In this document: positions 9,368-18,053 of the stretch, piece after piece
Numbering within the stretch: position 1 is the stretch's first letter
Layout of the letters: every line of letters starts with the position of its first letter
From: Chryseobacterium sp. JM1
GTDB lineage: Bacteria > Bacteroidota > Bacteroidia > Flavobacteriales > Weeksellaceae
Direction of reading: 5' to 3'
Assembly: GCF_000737715.1 (NCBI RefSeq)
Contig: NZ_JPRN01000001.1
Location: forward strand, 372,001 to 436,000
DNA: 64,000 nucleotides
The notes under the pieces: generated by a model
What the model saw: only the letters and a program-made list of their open reading frames with translations
The model's database searches: none
Told to the model about the DNA's origin: nothing
Program-made: the position numbers and the translations under genes

Positions 9368-10449
9368 TGAAACGGAACATTGTATTTTTCCTTTTGATTT
9401 CAGGTTTAAGTTTTTCACAACAAAAAAATGTGAAGATCAATGACCTGCCGCCTGCCTCTGAAAGTCATTATTTTCCATTAATTTCTTACAGCGGAAAGCC
9501 TTTGCTTGAGAATAAAATCAATACTTTTCTGCAGGTAAGTGAACTGGAATATGTTCCGAATTCCGGTGGAAATCCTTTTAAACGGGCTTCCACGGCTACC
9601 AATTCTTACTCCAATTATGTTGATTATTACAGTTGGGAAAAAATGGAATCCCCCGAAAATATTCTGAGTATTACGATGGAGGGTGAGGCTTCAGGAGCGT
9701 ATCCGGAGAATTTTTTTATCGCAAAAAATTTTGACCTGAGAACAGGAAATTATATCAATGTTGAGGATTTGTTCCGGCCGGATGCTGCCAAAACCATTAA
9801 AAATTTAATCCAGAAAGAAATAAAGAAACAGATTGCTGATTTTCTTGTGGTGTTAAAAGCAGAGAAAAATCAGTCAGATGAGGTTCTGGCGCAGATTGGC
9901 CTTTATGAAAACTGCTATACTGATTATGGTTTAGACGGTATGGAATATTATTTCGCAAAAGATAAGATGAAGTTTATTGCACCAAGATGTGCCAACCATG
10001 CGATGAGAGCACTGGATGAACTGGATAGTCATGTGATTGAATTTTCTTATAAATTCCTGGAGAAATATTGGAGTCCTTATGCTAAAAACTTAGTATCAGG
10101 CTCCTCACAGGTAGATCATACAAGTTTCAGAAACAAACTGTACAAAGGGACAATTGGTGGAAAATATCCGGTTACTGTGCTTGTTAAGCGTTTGTATGAT
10201 GAGCAGGGTGGCGGTGCCAGCTTTAACGCTTCGTACTGGTATGATAAAAATAAAAAACTCATCGAGTGGAACGGTAAAATGAAAGGGAATCATATCTCTA
10301 TCACAGAAAGTGAATTCTACAGTGAAGAAGCCAGACAATGGATGGTGACGGGATTTGTGGAAGCTGATATCAAAGGGAACAGGATCACCGGAACCTGGCA
10401 GGATAACAAAACAAAAAAATATTTAAATCTGGAATTAGAAGAATTATAA
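9367..10449 (+). CDS. Secreted protein, DUF3298/RsiV-like
   Basis: A 360-residue exported protein. The N-terminus (VKRNIVFFLLISGLSFSQ) is a signal peptide that begins at a GTG overlapping the preceding stop codon. The middle (about residues 45-235) resembles the DUF3298 (PdaC/RsiV) arrangement, with ENKINTFLQ, then a SGAYPENFF segment and NLIQKEIKKQI. The C-terminal 110 residues form a separate region of predicted beta strands ending GTWQDNKTKKYLNLELEEL. The role is unknown; related domains bind carbohydrates or regulate sigma factors. It is followed after 1 bp by another secreted protein. Confidence 0.65.
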   Translation: MKRNIVFFLLISGLSFSQQKNVKINDLPPASESHYFPLISYSGKPLLENKINTFLQVSELEYVPNSGGNPFKRASTATNSYSNYVDYYSWEKMESPENILSITMEGEASGAYPENFFIAKNFDLRTGNYINVEDLFRPDAAKTIKNLIQKEIKKQIADFLVVLKAEKNQSDEVLAQIGLYENCYTDYGLDGMEYYFAKDKMKFIAPRCANHAMRALDELDSHVIEFSYKFLEKYWSPYAKNLVSGSSQVDHTSFRNKLYKGTIGGKYPVTVLVKRLYDEQGGGASFNASYWYDKNKKLIEWNGKMKGNHISITESEFYSEEARQWMVTGFVEADIKGNRITGTWQDNKTKKYLNLELEEL

Positions 10450-10450
10450 A

Positions 10451-11110
10451 ATGATCAAAAAAAAGATATTTTCACTTTTAGCCTGCACTCTTGTTACAGT
10501 TGTTTTTGCCCAAAATGCAAGAGCTACTTTATCCAAAACAATAAATAGTCTCTACTCTGATATTGAAAATAAATGCGGTAAAGATTTTAAACTACTTGAT
10601 GAAAAGTATAAAGCAATTTTGGAGAAATCTCCAGATAGAAATCTGTCGAAAGCTGATGAAGCAGAATATTCTAAACAATTCAATGCTTTGAAACATTCCT
10701 ATGCCGATTGTCAAAATAAAAATCAGCCTCAAAAAATTGAGAAGCTAAAATCATTGTTGGAACAAGTCGAAAGTGAAAATAAGGCTGTTTCTGAAATGAA
10801 AAACAATACTTCTTCATCTGCTACACAACAATTTTCACCAGACATTATCCGCAAGGAATTGGTTAACATCTTTAGTGGTAATGATCTTTTTCAGAATCTG
10901 GATGCACCTCTAAAACTCACATTTACATTTGTTCTGGATAAAGATGGTATTATAAAAGACATAAAAGTGATGGGGACAGATAATGAGGAAATCAAACTGT
11001 TTTCTGTTCTGAAATTTTACTCCATTCAGAAAGTGTTTGCACCTGAAATGGAGAATGGAGTTGCTGTAAGAAAAAGATTCAACCAGTCTCTGACCTTTGC
11101 GGTGCAATAA
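10451..11110 (+). CDS. Secreted protein with TonB-C-like end
   Basis: A 219-residue exported protein with signal peptide MIKKKIFSLLACTLVTVVFA. Residues about 30-120 are charged and helical, with YADCQNKNQ repeating a Cys pattern. The C-terminal third, beginning LTFTFVLDKDGIIKDIKVMG, has the strand order of TonB-C-like domains in many Bacteroidota proteins. The same organisation occurs in the gene at 11600-12283, so the two look like diverged paralogues. It belongs to the run of tightly spaced genes after mvaA. Function unknown. Confidence 0.6.
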   Translation: MIKKKIFSLLACTLVTVVFAQNARATLSKTINSLYSDIENKCGKDFKLLDEKYKAILEKSPDRNLSKADEAEYSKQFNALKHSYADCQNKNQPQKIEKLKSLLEQVESENKAVSEMKNNTSSSATQQFSPDIIRKELVNIFSGNDLFQNLDAPLKLTFTFVLDKDGIIKDIKVMGTDNEEIKLFSVLKFYSIQKVFAPEMENGVAVRKRFNQSLTFAVQ

Positions 11111-11143
11111 ATAATTCTAATAAAAATATTTTAAGCTAAAATA

Positions 11144-11530
11144 ATGAAAACAATTACTTTAATTTTCGGTGCTGCCTATGGGATGCTGTCGGTTATTCTC
11201 GGAGCTTTCGGGGCGCACGCTTTAAAAAAAATATTATCTGTAGAAAGACTGGAAAGTTTTGAAACGGGAGTGAGATACCAGATGTATGCTGCCTTCTTTT
11301 TATTGATTGTAGGATATATTTTAAAATTTGATACTTCATCGCAAAAATGGATTTCTATTTTCATGATTGCAGGAACGGTTCTGTTCTCTTTCAGTATTTA
11401 TTTTCTGAGTTTACAGGATTATCTGGGCGCTAATCTGAAATTTTTAGGACCTATTACGCCGCTGGGAGGTCTGTTTATGATCCTAAGCTGGGGAATGCTG
11501 ATTTGGTATTTCGCCAAGACAAAAATATAA
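11144..11530 (+). CDS. DUF423 family membrane protein
   Basis: A 128-residue integral membrane protein with about four hydrophobic segments. The family hallmark GAFGAHALKK lies at residues 20-29 and is followed by the RYQMYAAFFLL helix; the C-terminal part PITPLGGLFMILSWGML is also typical. DUF423 (YgdD-like) proteins are common small inner-membrane proteins without a firmly established role. The ATG lies 33 bp after the preceding gene, which suggests the same operon. Confidence 0.88.
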   Translation: MKTITLIFGAAYGMLSVILGAFGAHALKKILSVERLESFETGVRYQMYAAFFLLIVGYILKFDTSSQKWISIFMIAGTVLFSFSIYFLSLQDYLGANLKFLGPITPLGGLFMILSWGMLIWYFAKTKI

Positions 11531-11599
11531 TCATTGCGGTTCAGTCTGTAGAAAGAAAATAGACTCACTTTACTGAGTGGCTCACCGAAAAATTTAAAA

Positions 11600-12283
11600 A
11601 TGAATCATCGCTTTACAAGTTTTCTTATAACGTTCCTTTTCTTTTTTCTAAGTGTTCAGAATATGGAAGCACAGGAGAAGAGAAAATTACTGAATGGAAG
11701 TATTTTAACAGAAGTGAAAAATATTCAAAAGCGTTTTTCGGATAGCATCAGTCATTATGATTACAAAAAGAATTCTGTTGTATACAGTGAAAAATATAGA
11801 ATTTTTTACAGTGAAAAAATACAGAATCTGAAAAATCTGTACCAGAGTATCTATGACAAAGATGTAATTACCGGGAAGTTTGATACCAGTGTTTCATTTA
11901 AAGCAACGGGCGAGGTACCAGCAAACACCGTGTCGCCCGGAGAAGCTCCTCCTCAAAATGAGACAAAAAGTAAAACCGTTGATATTACTCAGATTGAAAA
12001 TTATCAACAGCTTACAGACTTAAAAAGACGTTTGACAACTGATTTTCCGGTTTATTTGATCGAGGACAGTGGTGAAGGTGTGTACCAATGTAAATTGAAT
12101 TTCATCATTGATGTGGATGGAAAATTCAAAAAAGTAAAATACAGTGGGTCATCCGGCACAGAATTCAATTTGATCAGCGCACTGTTCCTGTATGCCATCG
12201 GATCTTTGGAAGAAGCGTTGATGTATAACAAAAAGCCAATCATCCAACAGTTTTCCCAACCAATCATAGTAAGATTTGAATAA
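11600..12283 (+). CDS. Secreted protein with TonB-C-like end, paralogue
   Basis: A 227-residue exported protein with signal peptide ending around NMEAQEK. It resembles the product of 10451-11110: a charged helical N-terminal half, a low-complexity linker (about residues 100-125, with VSPGEAPPQNE), then a strand-rich end starting CKLNFIIDVDGKFKKVKYSG. The pair probably arose by duplication, with the DUF423 gene now between them. No function is recognised. Confidence 0.6.
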   Translation: MNHRFTSFLITFLFFFLSVQNMEAQEKRKLLNGSILTEVKNIQKRFSDSISHYDYKKNSVVYSEKYRIFYSEKIQNLKNLYQSIYDKDVITGKFDTSVSFKATGEVPANTVSPGEAPPQNETKSKTVDITQIENYQQLTDLKRRLTTDFPVYLIEDSGEGVYQCKLNFIIDVDGKFKKVKYSGSSGTEFNLISALFLYAIGSLEEALMYNKKPIIQQFSQPIIVRFE

Positions 12284-12381
12284 TTAGCAGCACATACTTT
12301 AAGAATTTATCGTGTATACATGCATATTCAAAAACAGTAAAAACAAATGATGAGGTTCTTTTAATATTTAAAATAAATTGA

Positions 12382-13659
12382 ATGAAAATCAATAGAAGGA
12401 GACGTTTAATAAAAACATTCAATCTTCTGGATCAGCCTATAAGATTCAATCCGTTTGTATTCAGCAGAACTTTTTTCATGTGGGCTTTTACCGGTCTTGT
12501 TGGGGGCGCGATTGCCGGCGGTTACTGGATCGTACTGGAACATTTTACAGAGTTTTTAGTACAGTTTCAGGGATGGATGGTGATTCCTACCATGGCTATC
12601 TGTGGTCTTCTGGCGGGACTTGTCATTCACTTTATAGGAGATCCCGGGGAAATTCATTTGATCGTTAATAATATCAGATTTAATAAGGGAAAGCTGGATC
12701 CGAAAAATAATCCTTCCATGATCCTTTCGTCCCTGTTTTGTGTGGCTTCGGGTGGAAGTCTTGGTCCGGAAGCGCCTTTGGTTCAGGTCACCGGATCTAC
12801 GGGAACCTGGCTTGGGAAAATCTTCAGACTGAAAGGAGAGGAACTGCGTTCTCTGAGTATCGCCGGAATGGCTTCAGGCTTTACTGCTCTGTTTGGGGCT
12901 CCGCTTGGAGGAAGTCTTTTCTCGCTTGAAATTCTGCATCATAAACATGCGGTTGAATATTACAGGGCAATCATTCCTGCTTTAGTGGCGAGCTGTTTCA
13001 GTTATGTGATGTTTGCTTTGATCATTCATTTGGGAATAGGCGCAACGTGGGACCTGAAGGCTTATCATTATTCCGGAGTCTATGATTTCATCTATGCCTT
13101 TTTATTTGGAGTAGTGGCCACTATTTTCGGATGGATCTTTATTTTTGTGGTTAAATTTTTCAAAAAGATTTTCGAATACAGACAATTCCCGATTTACATT
13201 AAAACCTTAGTGGGAGGAATTATTTTAGGCATTATTGCTTATAATTTCCCGATCACAAGATACTTTGGGCATCATGAAATCAATGAACTGATCAATGGGA
13301 ATTTTGCACTGAACTTTTTAATTGTGGTCCTTATTTTTAAAATCATAGCTATTGCTGTGACCGTAACTTCAGGATGGAGAGGCGGTTTCATTATCCCGTT
13401 ATTCTTTGTAGGAACTACTTTAGGACTGATCATTCATCAGCTGTTTCCCACTGTTGATACCACTTTAGCAATTGTAAGCTGTATGGCTGCCATTAATGCC
13501 TGTGTGACCAGAACGCCAATGAGTACAACGATTATTCTGGGAACCTTAACCGGGTTTACGTATTTCGTTCCGATACTTTTTGCAAGCTTAACAGGTTATT
13601 TTCTGGCTCCGAAAATTCCGTTCATCGGTTCGCAGTCTGAGAAATTGTCCGAAGAATAA
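12382..13659 (+). CDS. ClC-family chloride channel or exchanger
   Basis: A 425-residue polytopic membrane protein of the ClC family, lacking a cytoplasmic CBS tail. The anion-pathway motifs are visible: SGGSLGPEAPLVQ at about residues 123-135 (equivalent to GREGPxxQ), and WRGGFIIPLFF near residue 333 (equivalent to GGxFxP). The gating glutamate position of the classic GREGP motif is leucine here, while a glutamate follows the proline. Such SLGPEAP sequences define a bacterial subgroup. Whether it is a channel or an H+/Cl- exchanger cannot be told. Confidence 0.92.
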   Translation: MKINRRRRLIKTFNLLDQPIRFNPFVFSRTFFMWAFTGLVGGAIAGGYWIVLEHFTEFLVQFQGWMVIPTMAICGLLAGLVIHFIGDPGEIHLIVNNIRFNKGKLDPKNNPSMILSSLFCVASGGSLGPEAPLVQVTGSTGTWLGKIFRLKGEELRSLSIAGMASGFTALFGAPLGGSLFSLEILHHKHAVEYYRAIIPALVASCFSYVMFALIIHLGIGATWDLKAYHYSGVYDFIYAFLFGVVATIFGWIFIFVVKFFKKIFEYRQFPIYIKTLVGGIILGIIAYNFPITRYFGHHEINELINGNFALNFLIVVLIFKIIAIAVTVTSGWRGGFIIPLFFVGTTLGLIIHQLFPTVDTTLAIVSCMAAINACVTRTPMSTTIILGTLTGFTYFVPILFASLTGYFLAPKIPFIGSQSEKLSEE

Positions 13660-13722
13660 AGCGAATTTAGAGGATATGTTAAAAATCAAGTTTCCGGTGC
13701 CTTAATTTTTAAGTCAATAAAC

Positions 13723-13752
13723 TTGAACTTCCATGTCTTTTTAGTAAATTTG
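13723..13752 (+). promoter_or_regulatory. sucC promoter of the Bacteroidota type
   Basis: TTG at 13723-13725, then 19 bases, then TAAATTTG at 13745-13752. This fits the Bacteroidota consensus TTG-N19-TAnnTTTG exactly. It would give a 5' leader of roughly 30-35 bases before the sucC ATG. Confidence 0.75.
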
Positions 13753-13790
13753 TCAACCTTTAAATTTTAAAATAAAATAATAAAAATAAT

Positions 13791-14981
13791 ATGAATCTTC
13801 ACGAGTATCAATCAAAAGAGATTTTATCAAAGTACGGAGTTGCTATCCAACGTGGTTTCGTAGCGAACAATGTAGAAGAAGCTGTAGCAGCTGCTGAAAA
13901 ATTGACTGCTGAAACCGGAGCTCAGGCTTGGGTAGTAAAAGCACAAATTCACGCAGGTGGACGTGGTAAAGGTGGCGGTGTAAAGTTCTCTCCAAACATG
14001 GATAAACTTAAAGAAAACGCTCAGAACATTATCGGAATGCAGTTGGTAACTCCACAAACTTCCGCTGAAGGTAAAAAAGTACACTCTGTTTTGGTTGCAG
14101 AAGATGTTTATTATCCTGGAGAATCTGAAACTAAAGAATTTTATGTTTCTATTCTTTTAGACAGAGCTGAAGGTAAAAATACCATCGTATATTCTACGGA
14201 AGGAGGTATGGATATCGAGCACGTAGCTGAGGTAACTCCTCACTTGATCCACAAAGAAATTATTGATCCTGCTTTAGGTCTTCAGGGATTCCAGGCTAGA
14301 AAAATTGCTTTCAACCTTGGTCTTGAAGGAAATGCTTTCAAAGAATTCACAAAATTCATTGCATCTCTTTACAATGCTTACACAGGAATTGATGCTTCTC
14401 TTTTCGAAATCAACCCGGTTTTGAAAACTTCTGATAACAAAATTATCGCGGTAGATGCTAAAGTAACTTTAGATGGTAACGCATTGTTCCGTCACAAAGA
14501 TCTTGAAGCCTTAAGAGATACAAGAGAAGAAGATCCAATGGATGTAGAAGCTGGTGAAGCTGGTCTTAACTTCGTAAAACTAGACGGTAACGTTGCTTGT
14601 ATGGTAAACGGAGCTGGTCTTGCAATGGCTACGATGGATATCATCAAATTATCTGGTGGTAGCCCTGCGAACTTCCTTGACGTGGGAGGTACTGCAGATG
14701 CTCAGAGAGTTCAGACTGCTTTCGGAATCATCCTTAGAGATCCTAACGTAAAAGCAATCCTTATCAACATCTTCGGAGGTATCGTAAGATGTGACAGAGT
14801 AGCTCAGGGAGTTGTAGACGCTTACAGAGCGATGGGTAGCCTTCCGGTTCCATTGATCGTAAGATTACAGGGAACTAACGCTGTAGAAGCTAAAAAATTA
14901 ATTGACGAGTCAGGTCTTCCTGTACATTCTGCAATTACTTTGGAAGAAGCTGCAAACAAAGTAAAAGAAGTTTTAGCGTAA
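13791..14981 (+). CDS. sucC: Succinyl-CoA ligase, beta subunit
   Basis: Beta subunit of the TCA-cycle enzyme that makes succinate and ATP or GTP from succinyl-CoA. The 396 residues are standard. It starts MNLHEYQSKEILSKYGV and has the ATP-grasp features KAQIHAGGRGKGGGVK (about residues 50-65) and, in the ligase domain, GGTADAQRVQ and LINIFGGIVRCD. It is preceded by a clean promoter and followed by a strong terminator, so it is monocistronic; sucD is not adjacent. Codon usage looks like that of a highly expressed gene. Confidence 0.97.
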   Translation: MNLHEYQSKEILSKYGVAIQRGFVANNVEEAVAAAEKLTAETGAQAWVVKAQIHAGGRGKGGGVKFSPNMDKLKENAQNIIGMQLVTPQTSAEGKKVHSVLVAEDVYYPGESETKEFYVSILLDRAEGKNTIVYSTEGGMDIEHVAEVTPHLIHKEIIDPALGLQGFQARKIAFNLGLEGNAFKEFTKFIASLYNAYTGIDASLFEINPVLKTSDNKIIAVDAKVTLDGNALFRHKDLEALRDTREEDPMDVEAGEAGLNFVKLDGNVACMVNGAGLAMATMDIIKLSGGSPANFLDVGGTADAQRVQTAFGIILRDPNVKAILINIFGGIVRCDRVAQGVVDAYRAMGSLPVPLIVRLQGTNAVEAKKLIDESGLPVHSAITLEEAANKVKEVLA

Positions 14982-15005
14982 GCTGAACTTTTAAATAAAT
15001 AGAGA

Positions 15006-15037
15006 AACCGTTCCATTTTTTGGAGCGGTTTTTTTAT
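15006..15037 (+). terminator. sucC terminator
   Basis: AACCGTTCC and GGAGCGGTT form a 9-bp stem with one G-T pair around a 7-base loop, followed by seven T residues. It lies 25 bp after the sucC stop. Confidence 0.9.
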
Positions 15038-15061
15038 ATTTAAAAATCAAAATGTAACCTG

Positions 15062-15544
15062 ATGAAAAAAATATATATCCCCAATCCTTGTTCCGAAAAC
15101 TGGGAAACAATGTCTTCTCATGAGCAGGGAAAGTTTTGTTCTGTCTGCAGCAAATGTGTGGTTGACTTTACACAAAAGAAATCCGAAGAAATTGAATATG
15201 TTTTCAAAGAGAAGCAGGGTGAAGATATTTGCGGCAGATTTTTTATTCATCAATTGGATAAAGATGTTGAAAAATCTGAGAAACTGAAAAGCAAGGTTTT
15301 AAAATATATTCCCCGGAATTTTCAGAACAGCAGAATGACACTGGCTGCCTTTTCCTTGATTCTATTTTTGGCAGGCTGTGCAAAACCAAAAGAGAAAACT
15401 CATGCTATCATTGGGGAAACCAAGATTGAAGAAGATTCTATTCCTAAAAATGACGACTATGTTGTGGGTGCGCCTATGGTCCGTAATGATTCAGTAGCTA
15501 ACATTCTTCAGAAAGACAGCTTAAAATTAAAACATCCCAAATAA
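15062..15544 (+). CDS. Cys-rich membrane-anchored protein of unknown function
   Basis: A 160-residue protein beginning MKKIYIPNPCSENWETMS. The first 60 residues hold CSENWETM, CSVCSKCVVDF and the CGRFF motif. This arrangement is shared by many Bacteroidota proteins in which a small Cys-containing cytoplasmic domain precedes a transmembrane helix. A single hydrophobic segment (about residues 95-107, AAFSLILFLAGCA) follows, then a polar, probably periplasmic tail of about 50 residues. The Cys cluster suggests metal binding or redox sensing, but this is inference. No partner gene is adjacent. Confidence 0.6.
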   Translation: MKKIYIPNPCSENWETMSSHEQGKFCSVCSKCVVDFTQKKSEEIEYVFKEKQGEDICGRFFIHQLDKDVEKSEKLKSKVLKYIPRNFQNSRMTLAAFSLILFLAGCAKPKEKTHAIIGETKIEEDSIPKNDDYVVGAPMVRNDSVANILQKDSLKLKHPK

Positions 15545-15560
15545 TTTGAAGCATAAAAAA

Positions 15561-15576
15561 CCGCTTGAAAAAGCGG
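15561..15576 (-). terminator. Terminator of the MscS gene
   Basis: CCGCTT and AAGCGG pair around GAAA, and on the minus strand a TTTTTTATG run follows. It lies 9 bp beyond the mechanosensitive-channel stop codon. Confidence 0.8.
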
Positions 15577-15584
15577 CTGATATT

Positions 15585-16469
15585 TTATTTGTCCTGATGT
15601 TCAGGAGGAAAAGATTCTCCATTCGTTATGCTGATACTCGTAGGTGTGACCAATTGGATGTTGTCGGCATCCAGACGTTCCTTGATCTTCAGATAAGCCT
15701 CACTTTTCAGCTGAACGATGTTGGCCCCTACCTTCATCCAGAATTTAGCCTGGAGGTTAAAATTGCCCTGTTTCAGGTCCGTAAAGATCACTTCTGAAGT
15801 ATCCAGCCGATCTATATTATCAAGATTTTTAATCACATCCAGCATTCCTTTCTGCGCCTTGGTAATATCTTCATCTGCAGGAATTTCAAAATTTAAAATA
15901 ATTCTGCGCTGTGGTGATGCTGTAATATTGTAAAACGGGGCATTAAAAATAACCTGATTTGGGATGTATGCTTTCTTTCCGTCATCTGTGATGAGCTTAG
16001 TCGTTAAAAAGCCAATCTCCTGAACCGTTCCGGAATGATTTCCAATGGTAATATAATCTCCTACCTTAAATGCTTTATCAATCCCAATCAGCATACCTGA
16101 AAAAATACTCGATACGAGATCTTTCAAGGCTACCCCGGCAATAACCCCGGCTACCCCTAAACTTCCGATAAACTTCCAAAGGAAACCACTAAAGCCCATA
16201 ATTTCGAGGGCAATAAAACTCCCCATCATCATGATCAGAAATCTGAAAACACCTATTAAAGTAACCAGAGAGCCTTCTTTCTGGCTTTTCGGGAAGAATT
16301 TGTGGAATAATTTTACCGCGCCTATACTTAAATACTTACTTGTGATAAGAAAAAATGAAAATACCAGAATTCCGACAATAAGTTTCGGTGTAAGCTCGGC
16401 AAACCTCATATACCAGCTTTCTAAAACCCTGTAAACAACGTCTATGTAGCTGTGTTCAATGTTCTTCAT
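15585..16469 (-). CDS. Small-conductance mechanosensitive channel (MscS family)
   Basis: A 294-residue channel that would open under membrane tension to release solutes during osmotic downshock. Three hydrophobic segments lie within the first 130 residues. The pore-lining helix is SLGVAGVIAGVALKDLVSSI (about residues 103-122), followed by the beta domain GDYITIGNHSGTVQEIGF and a cytoplasmic region ending around LVTPTSISI. The length and arrangement match the short MscS class. It converges with the Cys-rich protein gene and is divergent from the peroxiredoxin gene. Confidence 0.93.
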   Translation of the reverse strand: MKNIEHSYIDVVYRVLESWYMRFAELTPKLIVGILVFSFFLITSKYLSIGAVKLFHKFFPKSQKEGSLVTLIGVFRFLIMMMGSFIALEIMGFSGFLWKFIGSLGVAGVIAGVALKDLVSSIFSGMLIGIDKAFKVGDYITIGNHSGTVQEIGFLTTKLITDDGKKAYIPNQVIFNAPFYNITASPQRRIILNFEIPADEDITKAQKGMLDVIKNLDNIDRLDTSEVIFTDLKQGNFNLQAKFWMKVGANIVQLKSEAYLKIKERLDADNIQLVTPTSISITNGESFPPEHQDK

Positions 16470-16510
16470 GAATAAAATTTTAATTAAAGATATAAATAAT
16501 TAACAAAAAT

Positions 16511-16547
16511 TTTGCCAGTTCCAAAAAGTCTACTAAATTTGTAGACT
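16511..16547 (+). promoter_or_regulatory. Peroxiredoxin promoter with overlapping palindrome
   Basis: TTTG at 16511-16514, exactly 19 bases, then TAAATTTG at 16534-16541: a perfect Bacteroidota promoter. The -7 element sits in a perfect inverted repeat, AGTCTAC (16527-16533) and GTAGACT (16541-16547). A repressor bound there would block RNA polymerase. The ATG is 23 bases beyond the -7 element. Confidence 0.7.
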
Positions 16548-16563
16548 AATAAAGCAGAATATT

Positions 16564-17199
16564 ATGTCAATTAAACTAGGAGATACAGCACCGGACTTTC
16601 AGGCAGAGACTTCTTCAGGGGATATTAAATTTCACGAATTTTTAGGGAATTCCTGGGGGATTCTGTTTTCACATCCTGCAGATTATACACCGGTATGCAC
16701 TACGGAACTTGGGTATACTGCAAAGCTTAAATCAGAATTCGATAGGAGAGGAACGAAAGTAATTGCCCTGAGTGTAGATGGAGTAGAAGATCATCAAAGT
16801 TGGATCAAAGATATCAACGAGACCCAGCATACGGATGTACAGTTTCCTATTATTGCAGATAAAGACAGACAGATTTCAGAGCTTTATGATTTCATTCACC
16901 CGAATGCTTCAGTAACTGCGACTGTGCGCTCTTTATTGATCATTGATCCGGATAAAAAAGTGAGACTGATCATTACGTATCCGGCTTCTACAGGACGGAA
17001 TTTTAATGAAATCCTGAGAGTACTTGATTCTCTTCAGTTAGTTGATTCCCATAAAGTAGCAACTCCTGTCAACTGGGAAAACGGCGAAGACGTTATTGTT
17101 CCGCCAGCCATTTCTACAGAAGATGCCAGAAAGATATTTCCGAAAGGCGTGACAGAAATAAAGCCGTATCTGAGATATACGCCCCAACCCAATACATGA
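16564..17199 (+). CDS. Peroxiredoxin, 1-Cys (Prx6) type
   Basis: A 211-residue thiol peroxidase that reduces hydrogen peroxide and organic hydroperoxides in the cytoplasm. The active-site motif HPADYTPVCTTELG places the peroxidatic cysteine at residue 45. The C-terminal extension from about residue 165 (NWENGEDVIVPPAISTEDA) is diagnostic for the Prx6 group. No resolving cysteine is seen, which fits 1-Cys chemistry. The promoter carries a palindrome over its -7 element, hinting at regulation by oxidative stress. The transcript ends at the hairpin at 17238. Confidence 0.95.
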   Translation: MSIKLGDTAPDFQAETSSGDIKFHEFLGNSWGILFSHPADYTPVCTTELGYTAKLKSEFDRRGTKVIALSVDGVEDHQSWIKDINETQHTDVQFPIIADKDRQISELYDFIHPNASVTATVRSLLIIDPDKKVRLIITYPASTGRNFNEILRVLDSLQLVDSHKVATPVNWENGEDVIVPPAISTEDARKIFPKGVTEIKPYLRYTPQPNT

Positions 17200-17237
17200 T
17201 TTATTTGATTTTTTATAGTTTAGTTTTAATTTGTACG

Positions 17238-17270
17238 AAAATCGCCCCGAAAAATATTTCGGGGCGATTT
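17238..17270. terminator. Bidirectional terminator
   Basis: AAATCGCCCCGAAA and TTTCGGGGCGATTT form a 14-bp perfect stem with a 5-base loop between two converging genes. It has T-rich flanks on both strands and so serves the peroxiredoxin and outer-membrane protein genes. Confidence 0.9.
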
Positions 17271-17299
17271 CAATTTTTTTATTCGGTAAGTTATAAGGA

Positions 17300-17893
17300 T
17301 TAATTTCTTACATCTCTAGCTACATCTTTAGCTTTTGAAGTCGGTAAATAAATACTGAATCCTACGTTGAAAGTAATATTTGAATTTAAACCTTCGCTAC
17401 CAAATCCTGCTCTACCTTTATATTTTACCAAACCTTCAATACCGATGTTAGGTGTAATAAAATAAGAATAACCAGGACCAGCTCCAAAATCTAAACCAGT
17501 TGTAGAATCTGCATTTTCCACAGATCTTCCTCCGATACCTACGTTACCTTCAAGGAACCATCTTCCGTGGTGAAGTAAGTTATCCACCCCTTTTTCTCCA
17601 GGTGAAAGGAAATAACGTCCCAAAGCACCTACTCCATAAGTAAATTCTGTTGGAGATCCGTTTGTCACTTTGCTGATACCTAAATCTACATATCCACCCA
17701 CAGCTACGTTATCTTTAATAAAGTAAGCTGCCTTAGGCTGTAGTCCAATACTATAACCACCTCCTGTATTTAATCCAAAATTACTGGTTACAAGGCTACT
17801 ACCTACCATCCAATTACCTTGTTGAATCTGTGCATTAGCTGTTGCAGTCAAACCTGTTGCTGCTAATATTCCTGCAAAAATTAGTTTTTTCAT
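17300..17893 (-). CDS. Outer-membrane beta-barrel protein
   Basis: A 197-residue exported protein with signal peptide ending TANAQIQ. The rest alternates polar and hydrophobic residues as in small eight-stranded barrels, for example GGGYSIGLQPKAAYFIKDNV and LDFGAGPGYSYFITPNIGIE. It ends with a short basic tail rather than the usual terminal aromatic residue. The family is the generic outer-membrane beta-barrel group of Bacteroidota; no specific function follows. Codons are regular, suggesting good expression. Confidence 0.8.
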   Translation of the reverse strand: MKKLIFAGILAATGLTATANAQIQQGNWMVGSSLVTSNFGLNTGGGYSIGLQPKAAYFIKDNVAVGGYVDLGISKVTNGSPTEFTYGVGALGRYFLSPGEKGVDNLLHHGRWFLEGNVGIGGRSVENADSTTGLDFGAGPGYSYFITPNIGIEGLVKYKGRAGFGSEGLNSNITFNVGFSIYLPTSKAKDVARDVRN

Positions 17894-18053
17894 AATTTAT
17901 TATTTTAATAATTAAATGTTATCATTTGTAGATTAAAGAAAAAACAAGAAATGTGCCAAGCTTCTTAATTTTAGATAAAAACTCAGAATAAGTGTTAATT
18001 TGGGAGGAATCGAAATGTGAATTATTTGGTCATTTTTTTGATGATACCACAAT

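Noticed and set aside
10105..10338. Minus-strand frame inside the DUF3298-like gene
   Set aside because: No motif, no plausible start, and strong coding evidence on the other strand.
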